DNA from: Occultella aeris
GTDB lineage: Bacteria > Actinomycetota > Actinomycetes > Actinomycetales > Beutenbergiaceae
Direction: 5' to 3'
Assembly (NCBI RefSeq): GCF_902703175.1
Contig: NZ_CACRYJ010000006.1
Location: 1-64,000 of the forward strand
Length of the DNA: 64,000 nt
The notes beneath the pieces are model-generated. The model saw only the letters and a list, made by a program, of their open reading frames with translations. It ran no database searches and was not told where the DNA came from. The position numbers and the translations under genes are program-made. How positions within the stretch are numbered: position 1 is the stretch's first letter; each line of letters begins with the position of its first letter. Below are positions 53,445 to 62,702 of the stretch, one piece after another.

Positions 53445-54332
53445 TCAGCCCTTCAGCCCGGCAGTGGCGATGCCCTGCACGAAGTACCGCTGCCCGAGCA
53501 TGAAGATGATCGCGATCGGCAGCACGGACAGCACCGACCCCGTCATGATCAGCGCGTACTCGGCGTTGTACTGGGACACGAACGTCTTGAGGCCGATCTG
53601 GATCGTCCACAGGTCCCGGTCGCGCAGGTAGATCAGCGGCCCGAGGTAGTCGTTCCAGGTGTTCACGAACGTGAGCAGGGTCAGCGTGGCCACCGCGGGA
53701 CCGGAGAGCGGCAGCACGATCCGGCGCCAGATCGAGTACTCGGACAGGCCGTCGATGCGGGCCGCCTCGGAGAGCTCCTCCGGGATCGAGTCGTAGTACT
53801 GCTTCATCAGGAACACCCCGAAGGCGCCGAACGCCTGCAGCGCGATGATCGCCCAGAGCGTGTTCGAGAGGCCGAACTTCGACATCAGGATGAACTGCGG
53901 GATCATGTACGCCTGCCACGGCACCGCGATCGTGCCGATGTAGGCCAGGAACAGCACGTCCCGGCCGGGGAAGCGCATCTTCGAGAAGCCGTACGCGGCG
54001 AAGCTCCCGGTGAACACCTGCAGGAACGTCACGGCCACGGACAGGATCAGCGTGTTCCGCAGCCAGGTGCTCATGTCCGACTTGGCCCAGATGTCGACGT
54101 AGTTGCTCCAGACGACCGGGTCCGGGAACCACTGGATCGGGACCGTGAAGACCTGGTTGTTCGTCTTCAGTGAGGACGTGACCATCCAGAAGAACGGCAG
54201 CATGATCACCGCGGCCGCGGCGATCAGAACCACGTACAGCACGATCGTTCCGAGGACGCTGCGCCTCTTGCGTGCGTCCCGCTCGGGACGTGGCGTCGCC
54301 GCCGTCGGGCGGTCGAGGGTGAGCGTGGCCAT
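53445..54332 (-). CDS. Carbohydrate ABC transporter permease (MalG type)
   Basis: A 295-residue permease with six membrane helices, of the CUT1 group. The EAA loop ELSEAARIDGLSEYSIWRRI couples it to an ATPase; FFWMVTSSLKTNNQVF and GTIAVPWQAYMIPQFIL are typical MalG segments. Its ATG shares a base with the MalF-type stop (TGATG). The ATP-binding subunit is missing from the operon, as usual for CUT1 systems with a shared MsiK-like ATPase. Confidence 0.93.
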   Translation of the reverse strand: MATLTLDRPTAATPRPERDARKRRSVLGTIVLYVVLIAAAAVIMLPFFWMVTSSLKTNNQVFTVPIQWFPDPVVWSNYVDIWAKSDMSTWLRNTLILSVAVTFLQVFTGSFAAYGFSKMRFPGRDVLFLAYIGTIAVPWQAYMIPQFILMSKFGLSNTLWAIIALQAFGAFGVFLMKQYYDSIPEELSEAARIDGLSEYSIWRRIVLPLSGPAVATLTLLTFVNTWNDYLGPLIYLRDRDLWTIQIGLKTFVSQYNAEYALIMTGSVLSVLPIAIIFMLGQRYFVQGIATAGLKG

Positions 54333-55261
54333 CAGGCATTCCTCCGCTTGTTGACGAGGAACTGCACCACGGTCACGGTGATGCAGATCAGGAACAGGAC
54401 GATCGCCACGGCGGACGCGTAGCCGAACTGCTGCTCCTCGAAGCCCTTGCGGTAGATGTACTGGGACAGGACCAGGGTGGCGGTGCCGGGCCCGCCGTCG
54501 GTCATCACCAGGATCAGGTCGAAGACCTTGAAGCTGCCGATCGTGAGCATCACGGTGACGAAGAACGTCGTCGGCCGCAGGCTCGGGATCGTCACGTTCC
54601 AGAACCGCTGGATCTTGTTCGCGCCGTCCACCCGGGCCGCCTCGTAGAGCTCACCCGGAATCGCCTGCAGTCCGGCGAGGAACAGCAGCATGTAGTAGCC
54701 CATGTCCCGCCAGGTGCTGACCAGCGCGACGGCGGGCATGGCCCAGGTGGTCGAGGTGGTCCAGCCGGGCGGGTTGTCGATACCGAGCGCCATCAGGAAC
54801 TGGTTGACCGGCCCGGACTCGGGCGAGAACAGCATGTTCCAGACCACCGCGATCGCCACGATCGAGGTGATGTAAGGGAAGAACGCGACCGTGCGGAAGA
54901 ACGCGACGCCTCGCAGCTTGGTGTTCAGCAGCAGGGCCAGGCCGAGGGACACCGCGAGCGTCAGCGGGATGTGCAGGAGCGCGTAGTAGCCGGTGTTGAG
55001 CAGCGCGGTGTGGAAGGTGCGGTCGGAGATGAGATCCCGGAAGTTCTCCAGACCGACCCAGTCCGCGGCGCCGAAGACGTTCCAGGACGTGAACGCCATG
55101 TAGAACAGGATCACCACCGGCACCAGCGTGAGCACGGCGAAGCCGATGAAGTTCGGCAGGATGAACGTCCAGCCGATGAAAGTGTTCCGGAGTTTCAGGC
55201 GGCTGCCCGGTGGGCGCTGCCGCGGTACCCGCGTGGGCGCCGGCGCGACGGTGGTCGCCAT
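54332..55261 (-). CDS. Sugar ABC transporter permease (MalF type)
   Basis: A 309-residue permease of the CUT1 group. Six helices; the EAA loop is GELYEAARVDGANKIQRFWN, and ILPNFIGFAVLTLVPVVILF is the first helix. ATG 55261 follows GGAGAACCCC on the minus strand. It lies between the binding-protein gene (71 bp) and the MalG-type permease (overlap). Together they import an oligosaccharide. Confidence 0.94.
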   Translation of the reverse strand: MATTVAPAPTRVPRQRPPGSRLKLRNTFIGWTFILPNFIGFAVLTLVPVVILFYMAFTSWNVFGAADWVGLENFRDLISDRTFHTALLNTGYYALLHIPLTLAVSLGLALLLNTKLRGVAFFRTVAFFPYITSIVAIAVVWNMLFSPESGPVNQFLMALGIDNPPGWTTSTTWAMPAVALVSTWRDMGYYMLLFLAGLQAIPGELYEAARVDGANKIQRFWNVTIPSLRPTTFFVTVMLTIGSFKVFDLILVMTDGGPGTATLVLSQYIYRKGFEEQQFGYASAVAIVLFLICITVTVVQFLVNKRRNA

Positions 55262-55332
55262 GGGGTTCTCCTCATCGGTTTCGGGCCCGGTGCCGCCCGT
55301 GCGGGCGGCACCGGGCCGGGGTGCGGGTCGGG

Positions 55333-56637
55333 TCAGCCGAGCTCGGCTGCGGCGCGGTCCATCGCCTCGGCGATGCCGTCCGCCGGGGAGACGCTCCCGG
55401 ACATGATCGCGGTGTGGGCGTCGCCGAGGATGTTCTGCAGGACGACGGTGTTGGCGTCCACCGGGTTCTCCGGGCGCACGTCGTGGTTGGCGAACGTGAA
55501 CTGGGAGAGTTCGTCGGTGGGCACGCCCTCGATGCCGAAGAAGGTCTCGGCGACGGCGTCGTTGGTGATCGCGGGCGTGATGCCGATCTCGGCCAGCGCG
55601 GACGCCGCCTCCTCGCTGCCCACGAACGTCAGGAACTCCATCGCGGCCGCGGCCACGTTGTCGTCGACGGCGGGGTTGATGCCGATGCCGGTCGGGTCGG
55701 CGAACGTGACCGGCTCGTCGGCCGTGGAGTCGTCGAGCTGCGGGGCCGGGGCGAAGCCCCAGTTGAACGTGTCCGCCTCGCCCGACGCCTGCTGCGCGAG
55801 CAGAGTCGCGACGTACCAGGAGCCCATCGGCATCATCGCGGCCAGCTGCGTGCCGAACTGCGACTGGTAGGTCAGTGAGTTGGTGGTCAGCGTGCCGAAG
55901 TCCACCTGCGCACCGGCGTCCTGGAGCGCGACCGCACGCTCGTAGTAGGGCACCAGGTACTCCCACTCGCCCGAGAGCAGGTCGGCGCCGTCGGCCTGGG
56001 CGTTCGCGAAGCCCTGCACCACCGACTGCCAGCCGTGCTGGTAGGTGCCGGTGGCGTCGCTGCCGGCTGCGCTCAGCCCGGCCGCGAGGTCCTCGGCGGC
56101 CGTGGCGTAGTCGTCCCAGGTCCACGAGCCGTCCGGGTGGGCGACCCCGGCCGCGTCGAACAGGTCCTTGTTGTAGTAGAGGTACCAGGCGTCCTGGCGG
56201 TAGGGGATCGCGTAGGTGACGTCGTCGACCGTGTAGGCCTCGACGCCGTCGACGTCGTCGCCGAGTTCGGCGGCCACGCTGGAGACGTCCAGCAGCTGGC
56301 CTCCGTCCTGGTAGGTGACGAAGTTCTTGAGGTTCTTCTGCACGTACATGTCCGGCGCGGTGCCCGCGGCGAGGTCCGCGATCATCTGGGTGTCGTACTC
56401 GGTGGCGTCGTACTCGAGGACCTCGACCGTGATGTTCGGGTTCTGCTCGTGGAAGGCGTCCGCGAGGATCTGGAACTCGGGCGTGGTGCTCAGGCTCCAC
56501 CCGGCCAGGGTGATGGTGACCTCGCCGGTGACCTCGCCGTCACCGCCGGAATCGTTGTCCGTGCCGCTGCTGCAGCCGGCCAGGACCAGCGTCGCGGCGG
56601 CCACTGCCGCCGCGCTCATCATGATGGTGCGCTTCAT
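55333..56637 (-). CDS. Sugar-binding lipoprotein of ABC transporter
   Basis: A 434-residue extracellular solute-binding protein (family 1). Lipobox LVLAGC puts the acylated Cys at about residue 22. NPNITVEVLEYDATEY, YAIPYRQDAWYLYYNKDLFD and GSWTWDDYATAAEDLA are the usual family stretches, and FADPTGIGINPAVDDN near residue 315 lies in the C-lobe. ATG 56637 follows GAGGGAGAACGCA. The ligand, probably an oligosaccharide, cannot be told. Confidence 0.93.
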   Translation of the reverse strand: MKRTIMMSAAAVAAATLVLAGCSSGTDNDSGGDGEVTGEVTITLAGWSLSTTPEFQILADAFHEQNPNITVEVLEYDATEYDTQMIADLAAGTAPDMYVQKNLKNFVTYQDGGQLLDVSSVAAELGDDVDGVEAYTVDDVTYAIPYRQDAWYLYYNKDLFDAAGVAHPDGSWTWDDYATAAEDLAAGLSAAGSDATGTYQHGWQSVVQGFANAQADGADLLSGEWEYLVPYYERAVALQDAGAQVDFGTLTTNSLTYQSQFGTQLAAMMPMGSWYVATLLAQQASGEADTFNWGFAPAPQLDDSTADEPVTFADPTGIGINPAVDDNVAAAAMEFLTFVGSEEAASALAEIGITPAITNDAVAETFFGIEGVPTDELSQFTFANHDVRPENPVDANTVVLQNILGDAHTAIMSGSVSPADGIAEAMDRAAAELG

Positions 56638-56720
56638 TGCGTTCTCCCTCTCGAGGGTTGTGCCCGATGGGCTCGGTTTGTCTGGTTCTCGGGTGCCGTC
56701 GATGGGCGACGGCGGTGGGT

Positions 56721-57731
56721 TCAGGCGCTCAGTTCGCTCGCCTCCGGGGTCACGGCGCCCGGCAGCGGCTCGCCCGCGACGTAGGCGGCGAGTCCGTCGA
56801 GGGCGAAGTGGGACAGCCGGCGCGTCTCGGATCCGAGCGAGCCGGCCAGATGGGGGGTGACCGTGACATTCGGCAGCGCCAGCAGGGGATGGCCCGCGGG
56901 CAGCGGCTCGGGGTCGGTGACGTCGAGGATCGCGTCCAGGCGGCCGCTCGCGCACTCGGCGAGGAGCGCCGCGGAGTCGACGATGCCACCCCGCGCGGTG
57001 TTGATGAGCGTGGCGCCGTCGGGCAGCAGCGCCAGCTCGGCGCCGCCGATCAGGTGATGCGTGCTGGGCAGCAGCGGCGCGTGCAGCGAGAGGATCTCGG
57101 CCCGGCCGAGCACCTCCGGCAGCGGGAGCAGTTCCGCGCCGGCGGCCCGGACCAGGTCGGGATCGGCGAACGGGTCGGCGACCAGAACCGAGCCGGTGTC
57201 CAGGACCCGGAGGAGGTCGAGCACCTTGCGCCCGATGGTCGAGAAACCGACGATGCCGATCGTGCGGCCGAGGTTGGAGAGGGTGCGGGTCGCGAACGAG
57301 TTCTGCCAGCCCACGGGCTGCTCGCGGCCCACCTGGGCCAGGGGCAGGACGCGCTTACCGGCGAGGATGATGGCGGCGAGCGTGTACTCGGCGACCGGCA
57401 CCGCGTTCATCGTGGCCGCGGTGGCGACCTGCACGCCCCGGTCGTGCAGGTCCGGCGGCACGAGGCTGCGGACGCTGCCCGCGGCGTGGAGCACGGTCCG
57501 CAGCCGCGGCGCGGCGTTCAGCTGTGCGGCGGTGATCGGGGGGCAGCCCCACGAGGTGATCAGCACCTCGGTCTCGGCCAGGCGCGCCGGGTCGACGGCA
57601 TCCAGGCCGCTCACCACGATCGGGTCGCCGAGGGTGGCCAGTCCGGCTAGGCGGGTCAGCTCCTCCGGGCCGAACTGCAGCGCGAAGGTTGCCGGGTCCA
57701 TCGCCAGCAGCACGCGCGGCCGCATCGTCAC
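56721..57731 (-). CDS. D-2-hydroxyacid dehydrogenase family protein
   Basis: A 336-residue NAD-dependent oxidoreductase of the D-isomer-specific 2-hydroxyacid dehydrogenase group. The dinucleotide motif is GIVGFSTIGRKV (about residues 157-168), the catalytic Arg is in NTARGGIVDS (about 244), Glu in DVTDPEPLPAGHPLL and His in VTPHLAGS (about 288). GTG 57731 is preceded by AAGGGAG. First gene of the sugar operon, divergent from the DeoR/LacI-type regulator, so it may oxidise or reduce a sugar-acid. Substrate unknown. Confidence 0.88.
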   Translation of the reverse strand: MTMRPRVLLAMDPATFALQFGPEELTRLAGLATLGDPIVVSGLDAVDPARLAETEVLITSWGCPPITAAQLNAAPRLRTVLHAAGSVRSLVPPDLHDRGVQVATAATMNAVPVAEYTLAAIILAGKRVLPLAQVGREQPVGWQNSFATRTLSNLGRTIGIVGFSTIGRKVLDLLRVLDTGSVLVADPFADPDLVRAAGAELLPLPEVLGRAEILSLHAPLLPSTHHLIGGAELALLPDGATLINTARGGIVDSAALLAECASGRLDAILDVTDPEPLPAGHPLLALPNVTVTPHLAGSLGSETRRLSHFALDGLAAYVAGEPLPGAVTPEASELSA

Positions 57732-57766
57732 GGAGACAACTCCCTTGTCGGAATGCTCAGGCTTCG

Positions 57767-57877
57767 GATCGAATCCTGATCGAATGTACGTTACGATCGA
57801 AAACAGTAAATTGGGTCGGGTTGAATGTCAACACGCGGCGTCGCGGCAGGTCAGCGGCATGTGGTGCGTGATCGAAA
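57767..57877. promoter_or_regulatory. Four GATCGAA repeats between sugar operon and its regulator
   Basis: GATCGAAT occurs at 57767-57774 and 57778-57785, GATCGAAA at 57795-57802 and 57870-57877, all on the plus strand. The first two start 11 bp apart, the second and third 17 bp. On the minus strand TTTACT (57812-57807) and TACATT (57790-57785) could be a promoter for the sugar operon, overlapping the third and touching the second repeat. They are candidate operators for the divergent regulator. Confidence 0.55.
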
Positions 57878-57915
57878 TGTGATCTACTCTGCTCACGCAT
57901 CGAAGGGGATTCCAC

Positions 57916-59034
57916 ATGGACGTAGTCGGTCAGGCCGGCGGGCCGATAGCCGGCTCCCGCCGCGCCGAGGTTCTGGCGGCGGTCACCGAACGCGGGATGA
58001 TCCGCGTCACCGACCTCGCCCACGAACTCGGCGTCACGCCGGTCACCGTGCGCCGCGACGTCGCCGAACTGGCGGAGGCCGGGCTCGTGCGCCGGGTCCA
58101 CGGTGGCGCGACCTCGGTCGAGGCCGCCGCGGTGGCGGTGCCCTCGCCCCGAGGCGCGTCCGGGCGCGCGTCCGCGGTGGGCGGGACCGTCGGCATGCTC
58201 GTGCCGTCGCTCGACTACTACTGGCCCGACGTCGCCCGTGGGGTGGAGGAGGAGGCCCGGGCGCACGGCCTGCGGATGGTCCTGCGCGGGTCGGTGTACG
58301 AGGCTGCCGACGAGCGCGGCGACGTGCAGCGTCTCCTCGAGGGCGGGGCCAACGGGCTGCTGCTCGCCCCGACCGTGACGGGCCCCGGCGGCGACCTGAT
58401 GCGCGCCTGGCTCGCCGAGACCGACGTGCCGGTCGTGCTCATGGAGCGCAACGCCGTCGTCGGCGACGAACGGCGCGCCGTGGAGTCCGTGATCACCGAC
58501 CACCACGGCGGCATCGCGATGGCGGTGCACCACTTCACCAGCCTCGGTCACCGCCGGATCGGGGTGGCGCTGAGCCAGCACTCCCCGCACGCCGACCAAC
58601 TCCACGCGGGTTGGCACGCTGCCTGCACCGGGCTCGGACTGGACACCGGCGACGTGGTGGACCTGCCCGTACCGGACCGGCCCGATCCCGGCTTCGCCGC
58701 CGGAATCGAGGCCGTCGTGGACGCCGTGCTGGAGACCGGGACGACGGCGCTGGTCGTGCACTCCGACCCGGAGGCGCTGCGGGTCGTCCAGCGGGCCGCG
58801 GAGCGTGGCCTGAGCGTGCCCGGTGACCTCTCGGTACTCGCCTACGACGACCAGGTGGCGCCGCTGGCCACGCCCGCGCTGTCCGCCGTCCGTCCGCCGC
58901 GGCGGACCATCGGACGCACGGCCGCGTACCTGCTGGCCGCGCGGATGGCCGACCCCGGCCGGCCCGTGCACCGGGTCCAGGTCAGCCCGACCCTCAAGGT
59001 GCGGTCCTCGAGCGGCCCACCCCGCTCCGCGTAG
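57916..59034 (+). CDS. LacI-like sensor with DeoR-type DNA-binding domain
   Basis: A 372-residue regulator. The N-terminus is a DeoR winged helix (EVLAAVTERGMIRVTDLAHE, LGVTPVTVRRDVAELAEAGL, RRVHGGA, about residues 18-66) and not the LacI helix-turn-helix. From about residue 93 a periplasmic-binding-like sensor follows (VGMLVPSLDYYWPDVARGVE, LLLAPTVTGPGG, VLMERNAVVG, HRRIGVALSQ, LSVLAYDDQVAPLATPALSA). ATG 57916 follows GAAGGGGA. Divergent from the sugar uptake operon, it probably represses it until sugar binds. This DeoR-LacI build occurs in Actinomycetota. Confidence 0.88.
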   Translation: MDVVGQAGGPIAGSRRAEVLAAVTERGMIRVTDLAHELGVTPVTVRRDVAELAEAGLVRRVHGGATSVEAAAVAVPSPRGASGRASAVGGTVGMLVPSLDYYWPDVARGVEEEARAHGLRMVLRGSVYEAADERGDVQRLLEGGANGLLLAPTVTGPGGDLMRAWLAETDVPVVLMERNAVVGDERRAVESVITDHHGGIAMAVHHFTSLGHRRIGVALSQHSPHADQLHAGWHAACTGLGLDTGDVVDLPVPDRPDPGFAAGIEAVVDAVLETGTTALVVHSDPEALRVVQRAAERGLSVPGDLSVLAYDDQVAPLATPALSAVRPPRRTIGRTAAYLLAARMADPGRPVHRVQVSPTLKVRSSSGPPRSA

Positions 59035-59078
59035 CCACCCTCGGCCCGCTGCCGGCTCTCCAGCGGTACCCAGCGCAA

Positions 59079-59096
59079 CCAACTTTGAAACGTTGG
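59079..59096. promoter_or_regulatory. Short inverted repeat upstream of APC permease
   Basis: CCAAC (59079-59083) and GTTGG (59092-59096) flank TTTGAAAC. This A/T-richer 18-bp site lies between the LacI-like regulator and the permease gene. It may be an operator or a weak terminator; no binding protein is assigned. Confidence 0.3.
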
Positions 59097-59251
59097 AACT
59101 GCACGTTCGGCGGAAGCGCACCGTGCTGAACGACCTGTTCGCGAACCTCGCGTGAACAGGGGGTGAGCGGCCGGTTGCCGCTTGACCCCCCGGCCACCGG
59201 GCGCGAGGCTCGGCGGGAGCGGGCGTTCCCCGCTCGGTCGGGAGCTGGGTG

Positions 59252-60538
59252 ATGGGTACGGATTCCACGGCGGGCGCGCAGCCCGCCCTGGCGCGTCGGC
59301 TGGGTACTGCCGACGCGATCATGATCGGGCTGGCGTCCATGATCGGCGCCGGAGTGTTCACCGTGTTCGCCCCGGCGGCCCAGGCCGCCGGGGCCGGTCT
59401 GCTTATCGGCCTCGGCATCGCGGCGGCGGTGGCCCTGGCCAACGCGACCTCGTCGGCGCAGCTCGCCGCCGTCTACCCGACCTCGGGTGGCACCTATGTC
59501 TACGGCCGCGAGCGGCTCGGGCCGTGGTGGGGCTTCGGGGCCGGCTGGGCGTTCGTCATCGGCAAGACGGCGAGCTGTGCCGCGATGGCGCTCGCGGTCG
59601 CCGAGTACATGGCGCCGGAGGAGGCATTGCGCAGGCCGGTCGCCCTCGCGACCGTGATCGTCCTCGCCGCGCTGAACTACCGCGGCATCACGAAGACGAT
59701 GCGGGCGGCGCGGGTGATCGTCGTCGCGGTCCTGGCCGTGCTCGTCCTCGTCCTGGCGGCGACGCTCGGCGCCGGCGAACCGGTCGCCGCCAATCTCGAC
59801 GGGTGGGCGACGCCGTCCGCCGGTTGGTACGGGGTGCTCCAGTCCGCTGGCCTGTTGTTCTTCGCGTTCGCGGGCTACGCGCGGATCGCGACCCTCGGCG
59901 AGGAGGTCCGCGACCCGACCCGCACCATCCCGCGTGCGATCGTCGGGGCGCTCGCGGTCGCCGTCGGGCTGTACGCGCTCGTTGCGATCGCGGTGCTGAC
60001 CGTACTGGGGCCCGACGGCGTCGCCTCCTCGGTCGCGCCGCTCGCCGCCGCGGTCGATGCGGGTCCATGGTCGGCGGCGGTGCCGATCGTGCGGGCCGGG
60101 GCCGCCGTCGCCGCGCTCGGGGCTCTGCTCGCGCTGCTCACCGGCGTCGGCCGGACCACGCTGGCGATGGCGCGGGGCGACGACCTGCCCCGGTGGCTCG
60201 CCGCCGTCCACCCCCGGTACCTGGTGCCCCACCATGCGGAGGTCGCGATCGCCGTCGTGATCGGCATCCTGGTGCTCACCGTGGACCTGAAGGACGCGAT
60301 CGGATTCTCCTCGTTCGGGGTGCTGTTGTACTACCTGATCGCGAACCTGTCCGCGTGGACGCAGACCGGCGCCGACCGCCGGTACCCGAGATGGTTGCAG
60401 GGGCTCGGCGCCGGAGGCTGCGTCCTGCTGGTGGCCACCCTGCCGCCGCCGACGATCGCGATCGGGGTGGGCGTCCTCGCCGTCGGGGTGGCCTACCGGG
60501 TGCTCCGGCGCCGTGCTCTGCGACGGACCGCAGGGTGA
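59252..60538 (+). CDS. APC-superfamily amino-acid permease
   Basis: A 428-residue permease with about twelve membrane helices. ADAIMIGLASMIGAGVF holds the conserved first helix with the unwound GAGVF; VYPTSGGTYVYGRERLG is the substrate-binding turn; FAFAGYARIATLGEEVRDPT is the family's FxGF/EE stretch, with RDPTRTIPRAI after it. ATG 59252 or GTG 59249 can start it; both have GGGAGCTGGG upstream. Transported amino acid or amine unknown. Confidence 0.9.
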   Translation: MGTDSTAGAQPALARRLGTADAIMIGLASMIGAGVFTVFAPAAQAAGAGLLIGLGIAAAVALANATSSAQLAAVYPTSGGTYVYGRERLGPWWGFGAGWAFVIGKTASCAAMALAVAEYMAPEEALRRPVALATVIVLAALNYRGITKTMRAARVIVVAVLAVLVLVLAATLGAGEPVAANLDGWATPSAGWYGVLQSAGLLFFAFAGYARIATLGEEVRDPTRTIPRAIVGALAVAVGLYALVAIAVLTVLGPDGVASSVAPLAAAVDAGPWSAAVPIVRAGAAVAALGALLALLTGVGRTTLAMARGDDLPRWLAAVHPRYLVPHHAEVAIAVVIGILVLTVDLKDAIGFSSFGVLLYYLIANLSAWTQTGADRRYPRWLQGLGAGGCVLLVATLPPPTIAIGVGVLAVGVAYRVLRRRALRRTAG

Positions 60539-60748
60539 CGCCGGAACCGGCCCACCGGCTCGCGTCGCGGCGTTGGGCGCCCCGAGCATCACGGTGATCG
60601 TCGCCGCTGGACGGGCCCGGCGTGGGGACCCTCACGCGCGCTGGTGCGGCGCTGGAAGGCGAAGGTCCATAAGGTGGGAGCCGAATGACCGCCTACCGGA
60701 ACCGCGGATCCCGGCAGACCGGGGGAGAGCGACCGCCGAGGAGCACCG

Positions 60749-62671
60749 ATGAATTTCGACAACGTCCCGCCGCACCCTCGGGTGTCGGCGACGATCGACC
60801 CCGACGGCGTGGCCGAGGTGATCTTCGACGGCGTACCCCACTACCTGCGCAGCGGATCCCTGCCCGGCGCCCGGCGGGACGTCACCACCTACGTCGCCCA
60901 ACGGGCCCGAGAGGTCCTCGGCCGCGCCGTGCTCGTGCATGTGAGCGAGCCGGAGGGACGCTTCGAGCTCGCGGTGCACCCCGACGGCAGCGTCGACGAG
61001 CGGGCGAGCCGCGACCAGGCGCCCGAGCCTGGCGCGCCCGGCGCCGATCCGCAGTTGGACGCCACCGTGATGACCCGGGTCCGGCCCCCGGGCGCGCCGG
61101 CGGCCCAGGAGTCCGCGCCCATGGCGGCGGTGGCGGCAGAGGTCGCGAAGCCGGCCGCAGCAGCCGGAACCGCCGACCCGGCAACGCAGGCAGGGCCGGC
61201 CACACCGGCAGCGCAAGGAGAACCCGCCGACGCGGCAGTGCGAGAAGAGTCGGCCGGCGCGGCGGCACAGGCAGAACCGGCTGGATCGGCCGAGCCGCCG
61301 GCGCCGCAATCGCCAGCACCCCAGGTGCCGACGGCGGCGCCCGACCACTGGGCGCCGCCGCCCCGACCCGCCGAGTCCGAGCAGGTGCGCCCGCCGGTGC
61401 CGCCACTCGCGCCGCCGCCGGCGCGTCAGTCGGCCCTGGTCCAGCAATCGGCTTCGGTGACCCAGCCGGCCCAACGTCCCCAGCCCCAGCAACCGGCGCC
61501 GAGCCCGCACCGGGCCCAGCCCGGTTCGCACCCGACGCAACCCGCCCACCAGGCGTCGTTCCCTGCTCCTGCGCAGCCGCCGTCGCCCATGCCGTCGTTC
61601 TCACCGTCCGCCCCGCAACCCGGCGGCCAGGCCTACCCGCCGCAGTCAGGCGGCTCCGCGTCCGTGCCGCAGCCGGCCGGCCCGGCGTACCCGCCGCAGC
61701 ACGGGGGCGTGGCGTACCCGCAGCAGACCGGCGAGCCCGCGCTGACCCGGCGCCAGCTGCGCGAGTCGTTCCTCACCCAGGAGCAGGTCGAGGCGCCCGC
61801 CAGCACCGGGTTGCGCGGCGTCCTCGCCCGAGCCGGCATCAAGACGGCCCCGAGCGCCGCAGAACGCTCGGAGCGGTCCGACCGCAACACCGTCTCCCAG
61901 CACTGGCCAGGGGTGCGCACGATCGCCATCGTGAACGGCAAGGGCGGGGCGAACAAGACCCCCACCACGGCCCTGCTCGCGGCCGTGTTCGCGCGCAACT
62001 CCGGGGCCGCCACGCTCGCCTGGGACAACAACGTCACCCGCGGCACCCTCGGCTGGCGCACCGACCAAGGTCCGCACGACGCCACGGTGCTCGACCTGTT
62101 GCCCGAGGTGGACAACCTGCTCTCTCCGGGCGCGAAGGCGGGGGACATCTCCCACTACGTGCACCACCAGCCGGCGGACAAGTACGACGTGCTCCGCTCG
62201 AACCCGCACCTGCTGTCCTCCGAGACCCGGATCAGTGCACCGGACGTGGACGCGATCCACGACGTCGCCGGCCGCTACTACCGGCTCGTGTTCGTCGACT
62301 CCGGCAACGACGAGTCCGCCGAGAACTGGCTGCGGATGATCGACAAGGCCGACCAGCTCGTGGTCGCCAGCATCGCCAAGCCGGAGCACGCCGAGGCCGG
62401 TGCGCTGCTGCTCGAGGAGCTCGTCGCCCGCGGCGGCCGGTCCGCGGAGCTCGCGCGCGGCGCCGTCGTGGTGGTCTCCCAGGCCCGGGAGAAGGACACC
62501 AGGCCCGCGGCCTCGGACATCGCCCAGGGCTTCACCGGCTGGGTCCGCGAGACGGTGACCATCCCGTACGACCGGGCCATGGTCGAGTCAGTGCTGCGGT
62601 TCGACTCGCTCGCCCCGGCCACCCAGCGCGCGTGGTTGCGTGCCGGAGCGGCCGTGGCGGCGGGTCTGTGA
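60749..62671 (+). CDS. MinD/ParA-like ATPase with long disordered N-terminal region
   Basis: A 640-residue protein. Residues 1-85 are a small folded part (VSATIDPDGVAEVIFDG; LGRAVLVHVSEPEGRFEL). Residues 90-340 are Pro/Ala/Gln-rich and disordered. RRQLRESFLTQEQVEAPA then leads to a MinD-like ATPase: deviant Walker A VNGKGGANKTPTT (about 395-407), TLAWDNNVTRGTLGWR, VFVDSGNDESAENWL and VVVVSQAREKD. This build resembles the ATPases tied to type VII (ESX) secretion, such as EspI. No other ESX gene is in the window. ATG 60749 follows GAGGAGC. Role therefore only inferred. Confidence 0.8.
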   Translation: MNFDNVPPHPRVSATIDPDGVAEVIFDGVPHYLRSGSLPGARRDVTTYVAQRAREVLGRAVLVHVSEPEGRFELAVHPDGSVDERASRDQAPEPGAPGADPQLDATVMTRVRPPGAPAAQESAPMAAVAAEVAKPAAAAGTADPATQAGPATPAAQGEPADAAVREESAGAAAQAEPAGSAEPPAPQSPAPQVPTAAPDHWAPPPRPAESEQVRPPVPPLAPPPARQSALVQQSASVTQPAQRPQPQQPAPSPHRAQPGSHPTQPAHQASFPAPAQPPSPMPSFSPSAPQPGGQAYPPQSGGSASVPQPAGPAYPPQHGGVAYPQQTGEPALTRRQLRESFLTQEQVEAPASTGLRGVLARAGIKTAPSAAERSERSDRNTVSQHWPGVRTIAIVNGKGGANKTPTTALLAAVFARNSGAATLAWDNNVTRGTLGWRTDQGPHDATVLDLLPEVDNLLSPGAKAGDISHYVHHQPADKYDVLRSNPHLLSSETRISAPDVDAIHDVAGRYYRLVFVDSGNDESAENWLRMIDKADQLVVASIAKPEHAEAGALLLEELVARGGRSAELARGAVVVVSQAREKDTRPAASDIAQGFTGWVRETVTIPYDRAMVESVLRFDSLAPATQRAWLRAGAAVAAGL

Positions 62672-62702
62672 GAGGTGCGTCGCTCGGCGCGTGCCGCCGC
62701 GG

